Source: a virus. From it: 39,714 nucleotides of DNA. A program made the position numbers and the translations under genes. Below, one piece after another: positions 5,547-11,629 of the stretch (positions are counted from its first letter, which is position 1; every line of letters begins with the position of its first letter). The notes under the pieces were generated by a model, which was given only the letters and a program-made list of their open reading frames with translations, did no database searches and was not told the DNA's origin. Location of the stretch: IMG/VR virus record IMGVR_UViG_3300031673_000189, positions 1 through 39,714 of that record. One strand, 5' to 3'.

Positions 5547-5801
5547 ATGGTATCAAGATTTAAATACCTTAAAGCTAAGCAATACGGTTTGTCAGTATAT
5601 TGTACGCATATAGATATTTTATTAATTGACAGCATTGAATGTATCTTTGAAAAGAAAGTGGATGATTATTTCTCTGTAGTATGCGAACAATGTAAAAAGA
5701 AAACCCAAGCAAAAATAGTTGAAAAAGGTGAAAAATACTTAATTTATAAATGTAAATTCCCTGGGGCATTAGCACACGAAGGAATTATTAGGAGAAAATA
5801 A
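5547..5801 (+). CDS. Small zinc-ribbon-like protein (84 aa)
   Basis: A CEQC pair at about 46-49 and single Cys residues at about 19 and 69 could bind a metal. The basic C-terminus reads IIRRK. Not a family I recognise. The ribosome-binding site is weak (no clear GGAG before the ATG at 5547). A 34-codon ORF in another frame (5509-5613) overlaps its start, so the exact start is uncertain. It lies 3 bp before the next gene. Confidence 0.55.
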   Translation: MVSRFKYLKAKQYGLSVYCTHIDILLIDSIECIFEKKVDDYFSVVCEQCKKKTQAKIVEKGEKYLIYKCKFPGALAHEGIIRRK

Positions 5802-5804
5802 AAT

Positions 5805-6173
5805 ATGAAGGAAACAGAGATTGATTTAGTTAGAGTAAAAAAAGGCATTGAGCCAGCCTGGCTTTCAGAATATTGGGAAAATGAATTAGATTGGGGTGGA
5901 GAGGGAAAAACACCGCCATACATTAACTTTCCTGCAGATTGGCATATAAGAATCATCCCCCCCTTTCATGGGGCTTTTGTTAGATTTTTGGTTAAAAAGG
6001 ATCCGACTAAAATAGATTGCGTTTCTGTTTATTTAGACATTAAAGATAATTTGGGTTGTGTGTGGGAGCCATATTGGGAAATACATCCGCACAACGGGGA
6101 TTGTGCAAGATGTTTAATGGGTGAAGTTGATGAGTTGTTAAAATTAATTAATGAAGCTTTGGAGCAATTATGA
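5805..6173 (+). CDS. Conserved phage hypothetical protein (122 aa)
   Basis: A soluble protein rich in Trp, Pro and acidic residues. A core of strands (HIRIIPPFHGAFVRFLVK, CVSVYLDIKDNLGCVWEPYWEIHPHNGDCARC) is followed by a helix (VDELLKLINEALEQL). Proteins with the pattern PYWE..P..GDC occur in other phage early regions without assigned function. The tight spacing (3 bp) to the previous gene and the ATGA overlap with a 16-codon ORF downstream fit an operon. Confidence 0.6.
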   Translation: MKETEIDLVRVKKGIEPAWLSEYWENELDWGGEGKTPPYINFPADWHIRIIPPFHGAFVRFLVKKDPTKIDCVSVYLDIKDNLGCVWEPYWEIHPHNGDCARCLMGEVDELLKLINEALEQL

Positions 6174-6248
6174 GCAAAATAGAAATAGTGAATGCTAAGG
6201 TTATTAGGGCGGATTGCTAAACAATTTAATTTCAGTATAGGTGATTAA

Positions 6249-6458
6249 ATGATCTTTAATACTAAAGATTGTTGCTATAAAGGCGGCAATAAACATAAGT
6301 TTCAAGCTCGTTATTCTGAACGTCCGAGTGAAAGATCTCTTGAGATCCAGGGAGCATCTGCGGAGCAAATAAGAAGTATAGTGTTTTATGAGGTGTATTG
6401 CGGTGATGTATGTGAATGGTGCGGGAAGGTTGTTAACAATCAAGGGGTGATCAAATGA
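6249..6458 (+). CDS. Small zinc-finger-like phage protein (69 aa)
   Basis: Cys residues at about 8-9 and the CGDVCEWCG cluster at about 51-59 (CxxxC-xx-C type) suggest a zinc ribbon formed by the two ends. The pattern of an N-terminal G-KH-F-RY and a C-terminal C..C..CGK is one I recognise from small conserved phage proteins of unknown role. AGGTGAT precedes the ATG. It overlaps the next start by 4 bp. Confidence 0.6.
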   Translation: MIFNTKDCCYKGGNKHKFQARYSERPSERSLEIQGASAEQIRSIVFYEVYCGDVCEWCGKVVNNQGVIK

Positions 6459-6694
6459 GATATTTTTTTATTAGCTATCAATATACGATTTTTAATAAGC
6501 AAAAAAGAATGGCAGAAGGAATTACCGACGCCACATGGGTAACAGGAAAAAAGTTCATTAATAGAAAAGAGGTAGAGGCTAGATTAATTGAAATGCATAC
6601 TGATAAGAAAGCAAAATCAAATGTAATATTTATAAATTTTGTTTCTATTTTAGAATTGTCAAAACAAGACTATTTAGATTTTGTAGGTAAATAA
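6455..6694 (+). CDS. Small hypothetical protein (79 aa)
   Basis: An alternating aromatic strand at the start (YFFISYQYTIF) and a helical middle. GGGGTGA lies upstream of the ATG, and the gene overlaps the preceding stop. No recognised motif. Real by packing and ribosome-binding site, function unknown. Confidence 0.5.
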   Translation: MRYFFISYQYTIFNKQKRMAEGITDATWVTGKKFINRKEVEARLIEMHTDKKAKSNVIFINFVSILELSKQDYLDFVGK

Positions 6695-6697
6695 ATT

Positions 6698-6820
6698 ATG
6701 AAAGTAAAAGAGCTAATAGAAGAATTACAAAAGTATGATGGAGAAAATCAAATGTATATTAAATCGCCAAGTGTGCGCCTAGCAAGTAATTGCGTGCCTG
6801 AAACTATAATATTATTTTGA
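6698..6820 (+). CDS. Short phage protein (40 aa)
   Basis: MKVKELIEELQKYDG at the start is a pattern shared by many short phage early proteins (a helix followed by a turn with Asp-Gly). The ATG lies 3 bp after the previous stop and the TGA overlaps the GAGGA ribosome-binding site of the next gene. No function known. Confidence 0.5.
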   Translation: MKVKELIEELQKYDGENQMYIKSPSVRLASNCVPETIILF

Positions 6821-6828
6821 GGAAAAAC

Positions 6829-7029
6829 ATGATAAGAATTAAGTATGATGGTCTTTATGGGATACTTTTTGGTATAATTTTTTTGTTTGTTTCTACAATA
6901 GTAACTATTATAGCTATAGAAGTAATCATCGAGCTAAGTGTTTTGTTAGGACTTTTTCTGCTTGGAACAATTATGCCTACTTTCATTTTTGGGATTGATA
7001 TAATTATTGATTCATTTGAAAAATCATAA
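6829..7029 (+). CDS. Small two-span membrane protein (66 aa)
   Basis: Two hydrophobic segments (about 8-33 and 36-58) separated by Glu, with a charged C-terminus (DSFEKS). GAGGA sits 5 bp before the ATG at 6829; the in-frame TTG at 6817 is less likely because it overlaps the previous gene. An early inner-membrane protein. Superinfection exclusion is one possible role, but nothing specific shows it. Confidence 0.55.
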   Translation: MIRIKYDGLYGILFGIIFLFVSTIVTIIAIEVIIELSVLLGLFLLGTIMPTFIFGIDIIIDSFEKS

Positions 7030-7042
7030 CGGAGGAATAACT

Positions 7043-7174
7043 ATGTGCTTTATATTTCACAAATGGAGCAAGTGGAAAGATTTTAAACAATGCCTGATAA
7101 CAATGGTGCAGGTTAGAGAATGTGAAAGATGTGGTAAAAAACAAAGTCGTGGTTATGCCACTTATAGACAATAA
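7043..7174 (+). CDS. Small Cys-containing phage protein, DUF1660-like (43 aa)
   Basis: It starts MCFIFHKWSKW and ends with RECERCGKKQSRGY. This N-terminal C-F-H-KW-W segment plus C-terminal CxxCGK is typical of small phage proteins of the DUF1660 type, probably a zinc knuckle built from Cys2, His6 and the CxxC pair. A strong ribosome-binding site, GGAGGA, lies 6 bp before the ATG. It is the last gene before the structured RNA region. Confidence 0.6.
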   Translation: MCFIFHKWSKWKDFKQCLITMVQVRECERCGKKQSRGYATYRQ

Positions 7175-7213
7175 AAAACTTGCCTCCTGAATAGGATTTG
7201 GTAAATTATAAAA

Positions 7214-7325
7214 GCGATACTAATTTTTTAAAACAAAAAGAACCCTTTTCACTAGGTGGAAGCAACACGTTTATTGTTTTACGTGGGTATCGCAACCGCT
7301 GAAGCCTAGCAAAGAGGGTTTTTTT
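7214..7325 (+). ncRNA. Structured RNA with pseudoknot potential upstream of the replication gene
   Basis: Three pairings interlock. Stem A: 7241-7256 with 7305-7320 (14 of 16 pairs, two central mismatches), followed by seven T. Stem B: CACGT 7266-7270 with ACGTG 7281-7285, inside A. Stem C: GCGATAC 7214-7220 with GTATCGC 7287-7293, exact, crossing A. C and A could form a pseudoknot or exclude each other, as in an attenuator. The compact two-hairpin shape closed by a terminator stem also recalls phage c4-type antisense RNAs, but that is a guess from memory. Confidence 0.55.
7241..7325 (+). terminator. Terminator-like stem ending in seven T, before the replication gene
   Basis: AACCCT...CTAGG pairs with CCTAG...AGGGTT and is followed directly by TTTTTTT (7319-7325). 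The apex is long and structured rather than a tight loop, so efficiency may depend on how the inner RNA folds. The ribosome-binding site (AGGAG, 7328-7332) and the ATG at 7340 follow at once. Read-through would therefore control the replication genes. Confidence 0.65.
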
Positions 7326-7339
7326 ATAGGAGATACAAA

Positions 7340-8113
7340 ATGGCTGTTAGACGAATGTTTTCGCTTAAGATACTCGATACAGATAATTTCCTCGCTATGC
7401 CGACCTCGGCAAGATTGCTTTATTGTGATTTGGCAATGAGGGCTGATGATGACGGTTTTGTAGATAGCCCAAAAAAAATAATGAAAATGACCGGGGCATC
7501 AGAAGACGACTTAAAAGTTCTCGAGGCTAAGAATTATATTTTCCCATTTGAAAGTGGAATATGCGTCATTAGGGATTGGCGAGTGCACAATTATATACAG
7601 AAAGATAGATACCAACCCACTATTTACAAACAAGAATTAAATCAACTTGGCATTGATGAAAATGGCATGTATACAAAATGTATCCAGAATGTATCCAATT
7701 TGGAAACACAGGTTAGGTTAGGTGAGGTTAGTTTAGGAAAGGATAGGGTAGATAATTCTATAGCCCCTCCCGAGGTCGGGGCTGAGCAACAACAACTAAT
7801 TTTAGATGTTTTGAAGAAAGAGAATATTCCATATCAACAAATCATCGATTTATATCACCAGCATTTGGGTAATGTATTAACAAAAGTAAAAATTCTATCT
7901 GAACAACGTAAAAAATTAATAAAAGCCAGATGTAACAATGAACTTCCAACATTAGAGCGTTGGGATATTTATTTTCAGATGGTTAAAAATTCTGATTTTT
8001 TAATGGGTAGAACACTGAAACCTTTTTATGCTGATATTGATTGGTTAATAAATTCTTCTAATTGTATCAAAGTGTTGGAGCATAAATACTCCAACGGGAG
8101 ATTGCACAGATGA
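7340..8113 (+). CDS. Phage replisome-organizer-like replication protein
   Basis: 257 residues. The N-terminal domain (about 1-100) has the pattern of phage replication initiators: RRMFSLKILDTDNFLAMP, LLYCDLAMRADDDGFVDSPKKIMKMTGAS, then VIRDWRVHNYIQKDRY, a winged-helix arrangement. A variable linker (about 125-155) is encoded by unusual G-rich DNA. The C-terminal part (about 155-257: LPTLERWDIYFQMVKNSDFLMGR, FYADIDWLINSSNCIKVLEHKYSNG) resembles the helicase-loader contact region of such proteins. It probably binds the phage origin and recruits the host helicase. It overlaps the zinc-ribbon gene by 4 bp. Confidence 0.75.
   Translation: MAVRRMFSLKILDTDNFLAMPTSARLLYCDLAMRADDDGFVDSPKKIMKMTGASEDDLKVLEAKNYIFPFESGICVIRDWRVHNYIQKDRYQPTIYKQELNQLGIDENGMYTKCIQNVSNLETQVRLGEVSLGKDRVDNSIAPPEVGAEQQQLILDVLKKENIPYQQIIDLYHQHLGNVLTKVKILSEQRKKLIKARCNNELPTLERWDIYFQMVKNSDFLMGRTLKPFYADIDWLINSSNCIKVLEHKYSNGRLHR
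7711..7783 (+). other. G-rich repeats and GC hairpin inside the replication gene (possible origin)
   Basis: GGTTA/GGTGA-type repeats (7711-7750) are followed by a hairpin, AGCCCC (7762-7767) with GGGGCT (7778-7783). They stand out from the AT-rich surroundings and encode the linker of the initiator-like protein. Lambda-type phages place the origin inside the initiator gene in the same way, hence the suggestion. No binding site is proven. Confidence 0.35.
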
Positions 8114-8514
8114 TTGACAAGGAATGCCCGAAATGCAAAGGGATAATAAAAAATGGTAAATGTTTTGATTGTGATTATTCAATAAAAACAAACACTTTAA
8201 TAAATCCAATTCATAGAGGATATGCTAGAAAATGTTGTCCTGTGTGTATTGAGCCATATGAAAAATATGCAACTCACAATTGCCCATTTTGTGGGTGGAT
8301 TTACAATGAAAATAGGGTATGTAAAGATTTGCCGTTTGAAAATAAACATCGGGAGATAATAAGAAAATTGTACAACGATTGGATAGCAGAAGCCGGTGAA
8401 GATAGCTTTACAAGTTGGTGCAGAGACCAATATTTTAAAAAGAAAAAGCAAATGATTAGTAAATTGATAATTTCTGATAAACGAGAAAATAAGCGAGAAC
8501 TGTATGAATTTTGA
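8110..8514 (+). CDS. Zinc-ribbon protein of the replication module (134 aa)
   Basis: Four CxxC pairs (CPKC, CFDC, CPVC, CPFC) within about 60 residues suggest two zinc ribbons, as in single-strand or primase-associated factors. The C-terminal half is helical and basic (RKLYNDWIAEAGEDSFTSW, then FKKKKQMISK). Its position directly after the replisome organizer, with overlap of the stop, suggests a replication or primosome role. The family is not recognised. Confidence 0.6.
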   Translation: MIDKECPKCKGIIKNGKCFDCDYSIKTNTLINPIHRGYARKCCPVCIEPYEKYATHNCPFCGWIYNENRVCKDLPFENKHREIIRKLYNDWIAEAGEDSFTSWCRDQYFKKKKQMISKLIISDKRENKRELYEF

Positions 8515-8674
8515 TCAATTAAAAGCCAAGTTGGTTACTCCGAAGTTGGTCCAACCTAAACTTGCACCCAAGACCCCGGTAAAACGCAAAGCTTTTAGGG
8601 CGCCATTGAAAGATTGGCAAGAGCTAATGCAACGCAAAAGGGTGGAAAGAGAAAACGCCTCAAATCGCGTTTAA
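8504..8674 (+). CDS. Small basic protein at the end of the rightward operon (56 aa)
   Basis: Pro/Lys-rich with the repeat-like motif TPKLVQPKLAPKTPVKR, then a helix (LKDWQELMQRKRVEREN). The ATG overlaps the preceding gene by 11 bp. It ends 9 bp before the tRNA. Composition suits nucleic-acid or protein binding through a disordered N-terminus. No recognised family. Confidence 0.5.
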   Translation: MNFDQLKAKLVTPKLVQPKLAPKTPVKRKAFRAPLKDWQELMQRKRVERENASNRV

Positions 8675-8683
8675 ATCGGTTTT

Positions 8684-8755
8684 AGCGGGGTGAGAGCAAA
8701 GGTAGCTGGTCGGGTTCATAACCCGAAGGTTGTTGGTTCGATTCCAACCCCCGCT
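8684..8755 (+). tRNA. tRNA-Met (CAT), initiator-like with irregular D-arm
   Basis: The acceptor AGCGGGG pairs fully with CCCCGCT (8749-8755). The anticodon arm is TCGGG-TTCATAA-CCCGA with CAT at 8717-8719. The T-arm is GTTGG-TTCGATT-CCAAC. Three consecutive G:C pairs in the anticodon stem are the hallmark of initiator tRNA, and much of the molecule reads like bacterial tRNA-fMet. Departures: position 1 is paired (A1-U72) instead of the C1xA72 mismatch; there is one extra base between acceptor and D-stem; the D-stem has a G-G mismatch. CCA is not encoded. It could be elongator, Ile2 (lysidine) or initiator type. Confidence 0.85.
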
Positions 8756-8783
8756 TTGCATTCTTAAAAGCTTGTGGTATTAT
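8755..8783 (+). promoter_or_regulatory. Candidate promoter with extended -10, directly after the tRNA
   Basis: TTTGCA (8755-8760), 17-bp spacer, TATTAT (8778-8783) preceded by TG at 8775-8776 (extended -10). Start would be near 8790 and the only product before the terminator is a 75-nt RNA. The -35 is weak and overlaps the tRNA end. Confidence 0.4.
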
Positions 8784-8789
8784 ATATTT

Positions 8790-8864
8790 GCTTACCTTTG
8801 GTAAGTTCCAAATGACGTAAATGTCCCTCGTGCTAGCTAGCAACCAAGCCGGCACGAGGATTTT
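8790..8864 (+). ncRNA. Candidate 75-nt small RNA between tRNA and csrA
   Basis: From the predicted start the transcript holds a hairpin CTTACC-ttt-GGTAAG (8791-8805), a single-stranded stretch of about 20 nt, and a terminator stem (8826-8859). It has no ORF with a ribosome-binding site. It lies tail-to-tail with csrA but contains only one GGA, so it does not look like a CsrB-type sponge. Confidence 0.35.
8826..8864 (+). terminator. Intrinsic terminator of the rightward operon
   Basis: CCTCGTGC (8826-8833) pairs exactly with GCACGAGG (8852-8859), followed by ATTTTG. It separates the rightward tRNA/sRNA from the convergent csrA gene. The T-run is short, so efficiency is uncertain. Confidence 0.65.
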
Positions 8865-8865
8865 G

Positions 8866-9090
8866 TTACGAGTTCCCGTTCTTTTCTTCTACCGAGTCGG
8901 GAAGTTCCGAGTTATTTCTTTCTATTCCCGCTTCTATTCTTTCGAGAATCTCCTCCCGATGGACTGGAATTTCTTTTGCTGCATGTATGCCTATCTTGCA
9001 TCCTCCTTGCCAGCACCTTAAAACTTCTACAATTACCTCCCTGTCGCCAATAATAATTCTTTGCCCATTAAGCCTTGTTAGCACTAACAT
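8866..9090 (-). CDS. csrA: CsrA/RsmA-family translational regulator
   Basis: 74 residues. It begins MLVLTRLNGQRIIIGD and continues with CKIGIHAAKEIPVHREEILERI, which is the CsrA fold from end to end. RNA-contact residues are kept: Leu4 and Arg6 in strand 1, and Val43-His44-Arg45 equivalent to Val42-His43-Arg44 of E. coli CsrA. The Cys/Trp/Gly-rich segment 26-31 replaces the usual GNQV loop. CsrA homodimers bind GGA motifs near ribosome-binding sites and repress or stabilise mRNAs. It is the last gene of a seven-gene leftward operon, with GAGG before the ATG. A phage copy could redirect host carbon metabolism and motility or time phage mRNAs. Confidence 0.95.
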   Translation of the reverse strand: MLVLTRLNGQRIIIGDREVIVEVLRCWQGGCKIGIHAAKEIPVHREEILERIEAGIERNNSELPDSVEEKNGNS

Positions 9091-9101
9091 TTTATTTTCC
9101 T

Positions 9102-9476
9102 CTATTTAAAGTTTTGTTGTAGTTGAGCCGGCGTATAAGTAGCTTTTAGCCCATTCAAATGATCGATGTATTTGTCTAGCAGTTTGCTTTCTATATCTTT
9201 TAGTAATCCTGGGGTTAGCGTAAGCGTGATGTATAGGTCTTCGTACGTCTTGCTTTTGCTTATCTGCTTTACGATATGATCGCAAGCTTCGGTTAGAGCT
9301 TTGCTGTAAGTCATGGTATTTTGAAAGAAACTTGGCGCGTCGATTAGTTTTTGAAAAAAGAATATACTGCTTCTTCCGCAAGTTTTTTCACGTGCCACAT
9401 CGTATACTGTACTTATCAGCGCGGCTTTTAGCTCGAAAAGATGTTTTTGCATCGGGTTGTAAGTTTGTGCGCTCAT
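9102..9476 (-). CDS. Hypothetical protein (124 aa), csrA operon
   Basis: A helical, soluble protein with Phe-rich segment SIFFFQKLIDAPSFFQ (about 37-52). No membrane segment and no recognised domain. The ribosome-binding site is GGAG upstream of the ATG. It lies 11 bp before csrA, so the two are probably co-translated or co-transcribed. Confidence 0.6.
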   Translation of the reverse strand: MSAQTYNPMQKHLFELKAALISTVYDVAREKTCGRSSIFFFQKLIDAPSFFQNTMTYSKALTEACDHIVKQISKSKTYEDLYITLTLTPGLLKDIESKLLDKYIDHLNGLKATYTPAQLQQNFK

Positions 9477-9490
9477 TTAATTTCTCCTAT

Positions 9491-9649
9491 TTATTTGTAG
9501 CAGTTTAAAGCAGCCCATGCGATTAGCACGCTTATAGTGCTAAAAGCAATAAAGTTGCAAGTGAAGCGTAAAGCTAGAGTTTTAAAGTTATTCCCCCAGG
9601 TCTTTTTCCAGGTCTTTTCGCTGTAGTCATTTTCTGCGTAATCTTTCAT
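9491..9649 (-). CDS. Small single-span membrane protein (52 aa)
   Basis: A charged N-terminus (MKDYAENDYSEKTWKK) and a hydrophobic segment at about 30-50 (CNFIAFSTISVLIAWAAL). GGAG lies before the ATG at 9649, and 4 bp separate it from the previous stop. It fills the gap between two otherwise abutting genes, which supports it being real. Function unknown. Confidence 0.55.
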   Translation of the reverse strand: MKDYAENDYSEKTWKKTWGNNFKTLALRFTCNFIAFSTISVLIAWAALNCYK

Positions 9650-9653
9650 TTAA

Positions 9654-9959
9654 TTATCTCCAGTTTAAATATAGATCTTTTATTAAGTAGCTAGCGGATA
9701 TATCAAGCAAATGTCTTTCGCGTCCTATCGTATAGTAGTTTACGTGATTGCTGTGTGATTTGCTTATGTATATGCGCAACTTTGGCTGGTTTTTCGGCTC
9801 TACTATGACCCAGGCCTTTGTCTTATGTAGCACAGCTTTTAGCGGCTCGATCTGTGCTTCGTAAGATTTCCCCGTAGCCTCGTCTATCCTATGCAAGTTT
9901 TTTTGAAGCTCCCACAGGGCGCCGATGAAGTTACTAAATGTCATTTCTTGATAAGTCAT
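9654..9959 (-). CDS. Hypothetical protein (101 aa)
   Basis: N-terminal helices, then strands (KAWVIVEPKNQPKLRIYISK) and a helix (LLDISASYLIKDLYLNW). No recognised domain. Ribosome-binding site AGGAG. Like its neighbours it belongs to the leftward csrA operon and looks less AT-rich than the late genes. Confidence 0.6.
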   Translation of the reverse strand: MTYQEMTFSNFIGALWELQKNLHRIDEATGKSYEAQIEPLKAVLHKTKAWVIVEPKNQPKLRIYISKSHSNHVNYYTIGRERHLLDISASYLIKDLYLNWR

Positions 9960-9978
9960 AAATTACTCCTTAAGTTAA

Positions 9979-10311
9979 TTAATTTTTAAAAAATTCGTCG
10001 TACTCTTTTTTCTGAATCTCGCTTAAATCTTCACGCATAAAGTTTTCAAAACGGCACTTGTGATATTTCGCGCATATATCGCAAACCATGTTCATGATAA
10101 GCCCTTTTTGCTCTTCATCGTCTTTTGCTGTCTTCGTAGAAATTATCTCAAGCTTGGTTTCTTCCCCTTCTTTTACTGTGATGTCTGCACAGAAGTAAAC
10201 ACATTGAAGTTCATTTTGTATATATCCCAAAAGCTCATCTTTTTGCTCCAGCATATAAGTGTCGAAAGGGATTGTGTTTAGATTCACTGTAACATTTATT
10301 GATCTAGTCAT
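9979..10311 (-). CDS. Hypothetical protein (110 aa)
   Basis: The first half alternates strand-like Val/Thr/Asn segments (SINVTVNLNTIPFD). The second half has a Cys-containing helix (MVCDICAKYHKCRFENFM) that might bind metal through CDIC and the following Cys. No recognised family. AGGAG ribosome-binding site. Confidence 0.55.
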   Translation of the reverse strand: MTRSINVTVNLNTIPFDTYMLEQKDELLGYIQNELQCVYFCADITVKEGEETKLEIISTKTAKDDEEQKGLIMNMVCDICAKYHKCRFENFMREDLSEIQKKEYDEFFKN

Positions 10312-10322
10312 GTTATTTACTC

Positions 10323-10739
10323 CTATATTTTAGTTGCCATTTTTTGGGTTTGCGTCCAGATGAGTTGATCTAACCAGCAGTGAAACCTATTTTTGCAGTC
10401 CTGATCATCCCAAACGTTGAACTTCGTGCAGATCGCCTTTTTCACCTCTTCCCTTTTGCCTTCTGACCACTCGAACTTAGTGTGGATATATTTTACTTGA
10501 GGGATATTTTCATTTTTGTTGTTATGTTCGTAGATGTCTTCTTGCCCGTTAAAGCTTCCTAATTCGTACTTGCTCACTATCTTTTTTACTGCTTCAGATG
10601 TGACCGGGTAATCTATCCAGCCTATACTTATGCAACTGAAATGTTCAACGCGAACTGTGAATTTAGTTTCCGGGAAGGATTTTTTAAGATCGGCTCTTAT
10701 TGCTTTTGCGCATATTGCATCTTGTGATAAAGTTTTCAT
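10323..10739 (-). CDS. LPD29-like domain protein
   Basis: 138 residues. AKAIRADLKKSFPETKFTVRVEHFS...SIGWIDYPVTSEAVKKIVSKYELGSFNGQEDIYE matches my recollection of the LPD29-type domain seen in phage and polyvalent proteins: a helix, a strand, then a W.D.P....V..I...Y..G.F.G..D pattern. It is here as a stand-alone protein with a C-terminal Trp-rich extension. The molecular role of the domain is not established. Second gene of the csrA operon. Confidence 0.6.
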   Translation of the reverse strand: MKTLSQDAICAKAIRADLKKSFPETKFTVRVEHFSCISIGWIDYPVTSEAVKKIVSKYELGSFNGQEDIYEHNNKNENIPQVKYIHTKFEWSEGKREEVKKAICTKFNVWDDQDCKNRFHCWLDQLIWTQTQKMATKI

Positions 10740-10760
10740 TTTGATTCTCCCTAGATTAAT

Positions 10761-11018
10761 TTATATTTGCTCTGCCCATCCCTCTGCCATCCTTGCAAGC
10801 TCAATAGCGACCTCCGGTTGAGTTTCCCAATTTTTATAGAGGTCTTGATCTTCTTTTGGCAAAGCCGGTAGAAACTCTTCTAGAAAACTTTTGATCATTT
10901 CGCTTTCTTTTGCGTTCATCGCTGCTCTGCTAGCATCGGTGCTATCTATATCCTCTAGAAAACTTAATTTGATATATTCTTTGACAATCTGACGATGTTT
11001 TTGTTTTTTAGTTAACAT
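10761..11018 (-). CDS. Hypothetical helical protein, first gene of the csrA operon (85 aa)
   Basis: Basic start (MLTKKQKHRQIVKEY), then acidic helices (SMIKSFLEEFLPALPKEDQDLYK) and a Trp-containing C-terminus. All-helical by pattern, no recognised domain. Ribosome-binding site AGGAG. It is the first gene behind the strong promoter at 11120-11147. Confidence 0.55.
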   Translation of the reverse strand: MLTKKQKHRQIVKEYIKLSFLEDIDSTDASRAAMNAKESEMIKSFLEEFLPALPKEDQDLYKNWETQPEVAIELARMAEGWAEQI

Positions 11019-11119
11019 TTGATTTACTCCTAAATTAATTAAATAAATAATATTAAAACCCCTTAAATCGCAGTGTTTAATTGTGATAATTATTTACTGC
11101 TTCTTATTATTATGATTTA

Positions 11120-11147
11120 ATAATATCACAAATATTCGCAATGTCAA
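11120..11147 (-). promoter_or_regulatory. Strong sigma70 promoter of the csrA operon
   Basis: On the minus strand: a perfect TTGACA (11147-11142), a 16-bp spacer, TATTAT (11125-11120) with TG one base upstream (extended -10). An AT palindrome (TTATTA...TAATAA, about 11104-11123) overlaps the -10 and downstream side and could be an operator. Expected start is near 11113, about 95 bp before the first ATG. Confidence 0.75.
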
Positions 11148-11181
11148 CAATATTTTTACAATCATATTTTACGGTAGTTTT

Positions 11182-11364
11182 ATGAAAGAAAAAAACTTGA
11201 AAAGAAGATTTAGCGACTCTTATATAACAGAGTATCGACAGCTTAGAACGGAAGTTGCTCATCTCAACTTATCTATAGCTAGACAGCAAGATGAAATAAT
11301 AGAGCTTAAAAAGAAATTCAATTATCTAGCTATGGAATATAAGAGGCGGTTTAATATCTTTTAA
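11182..11364 (+). CDS. Small coiled-coil protein (60 aa)
   Basis: Basic N-terminus (MKEKNLKRRF) and then one long helix with heptad-like Leu/Ile spacing (TEVAHLNLSIARQQDEIIELKKKFNYLAMEY). Similar short coiled-coil proteins often stand at the edge of phage late regions. The ribosome-binding site is weak (ACGG). It is the only rightward gene between the csrA promoter and the terminase region. Confidence 0.5.
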   Translation: MKEKNLKRRFSDSYITEYRQLRTEVAHLNLSIARQQDEIIELKKKFNYLAMEYKRRFNIF

Positions 11365-11629
11365 ATAAATATTTTCTCCCCCTCTTGCTTTTTTGATCAA
11401 AAATATGCTACCCTGTATGCTCCATAGCATGCCTAAAGCATCTCCAAAGAAATACATATTATAACTTTCTATTTTTTCCCCTCCGCGAGCACGACGCGAG
11501 CGCCTCTTCTCGCGAGCGCAAATGGATAAGCGAGCCAATACAAAAAGAACAATAAAAAGGAATAACCAATAAAGATTGTCCCGCTGCAAGCACCGTCAAT
11601 ATTGGCCCGCACCCTATTTTATATATTTT

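Noticed and set aside
5509-5613. 34-codon ORF overlapping the start of the 84-aa gene
   Set aside because: No clear ribosome-binding site and it would conflict with the longer frame, though the longer frame's own start is weak.
6170-6220. 16-codon ORF after the 122-aa gene
   Set aside because: It overlaps the stop as ATGA, but is too short to tell from chance. It might be a truncated gene remnant.
9386-9401. A third parS-like site around CACGTG at 9389-9394
   Set aside because: Only 13 of 16 bases match and one half-site is broken; it lies in a coding region without other support.
10060-10821. Rightward ORFs inside the csrA operon
   Set aside because: Antisense frames of well-packed leftward genes with GGAG ribosome-binding sites.
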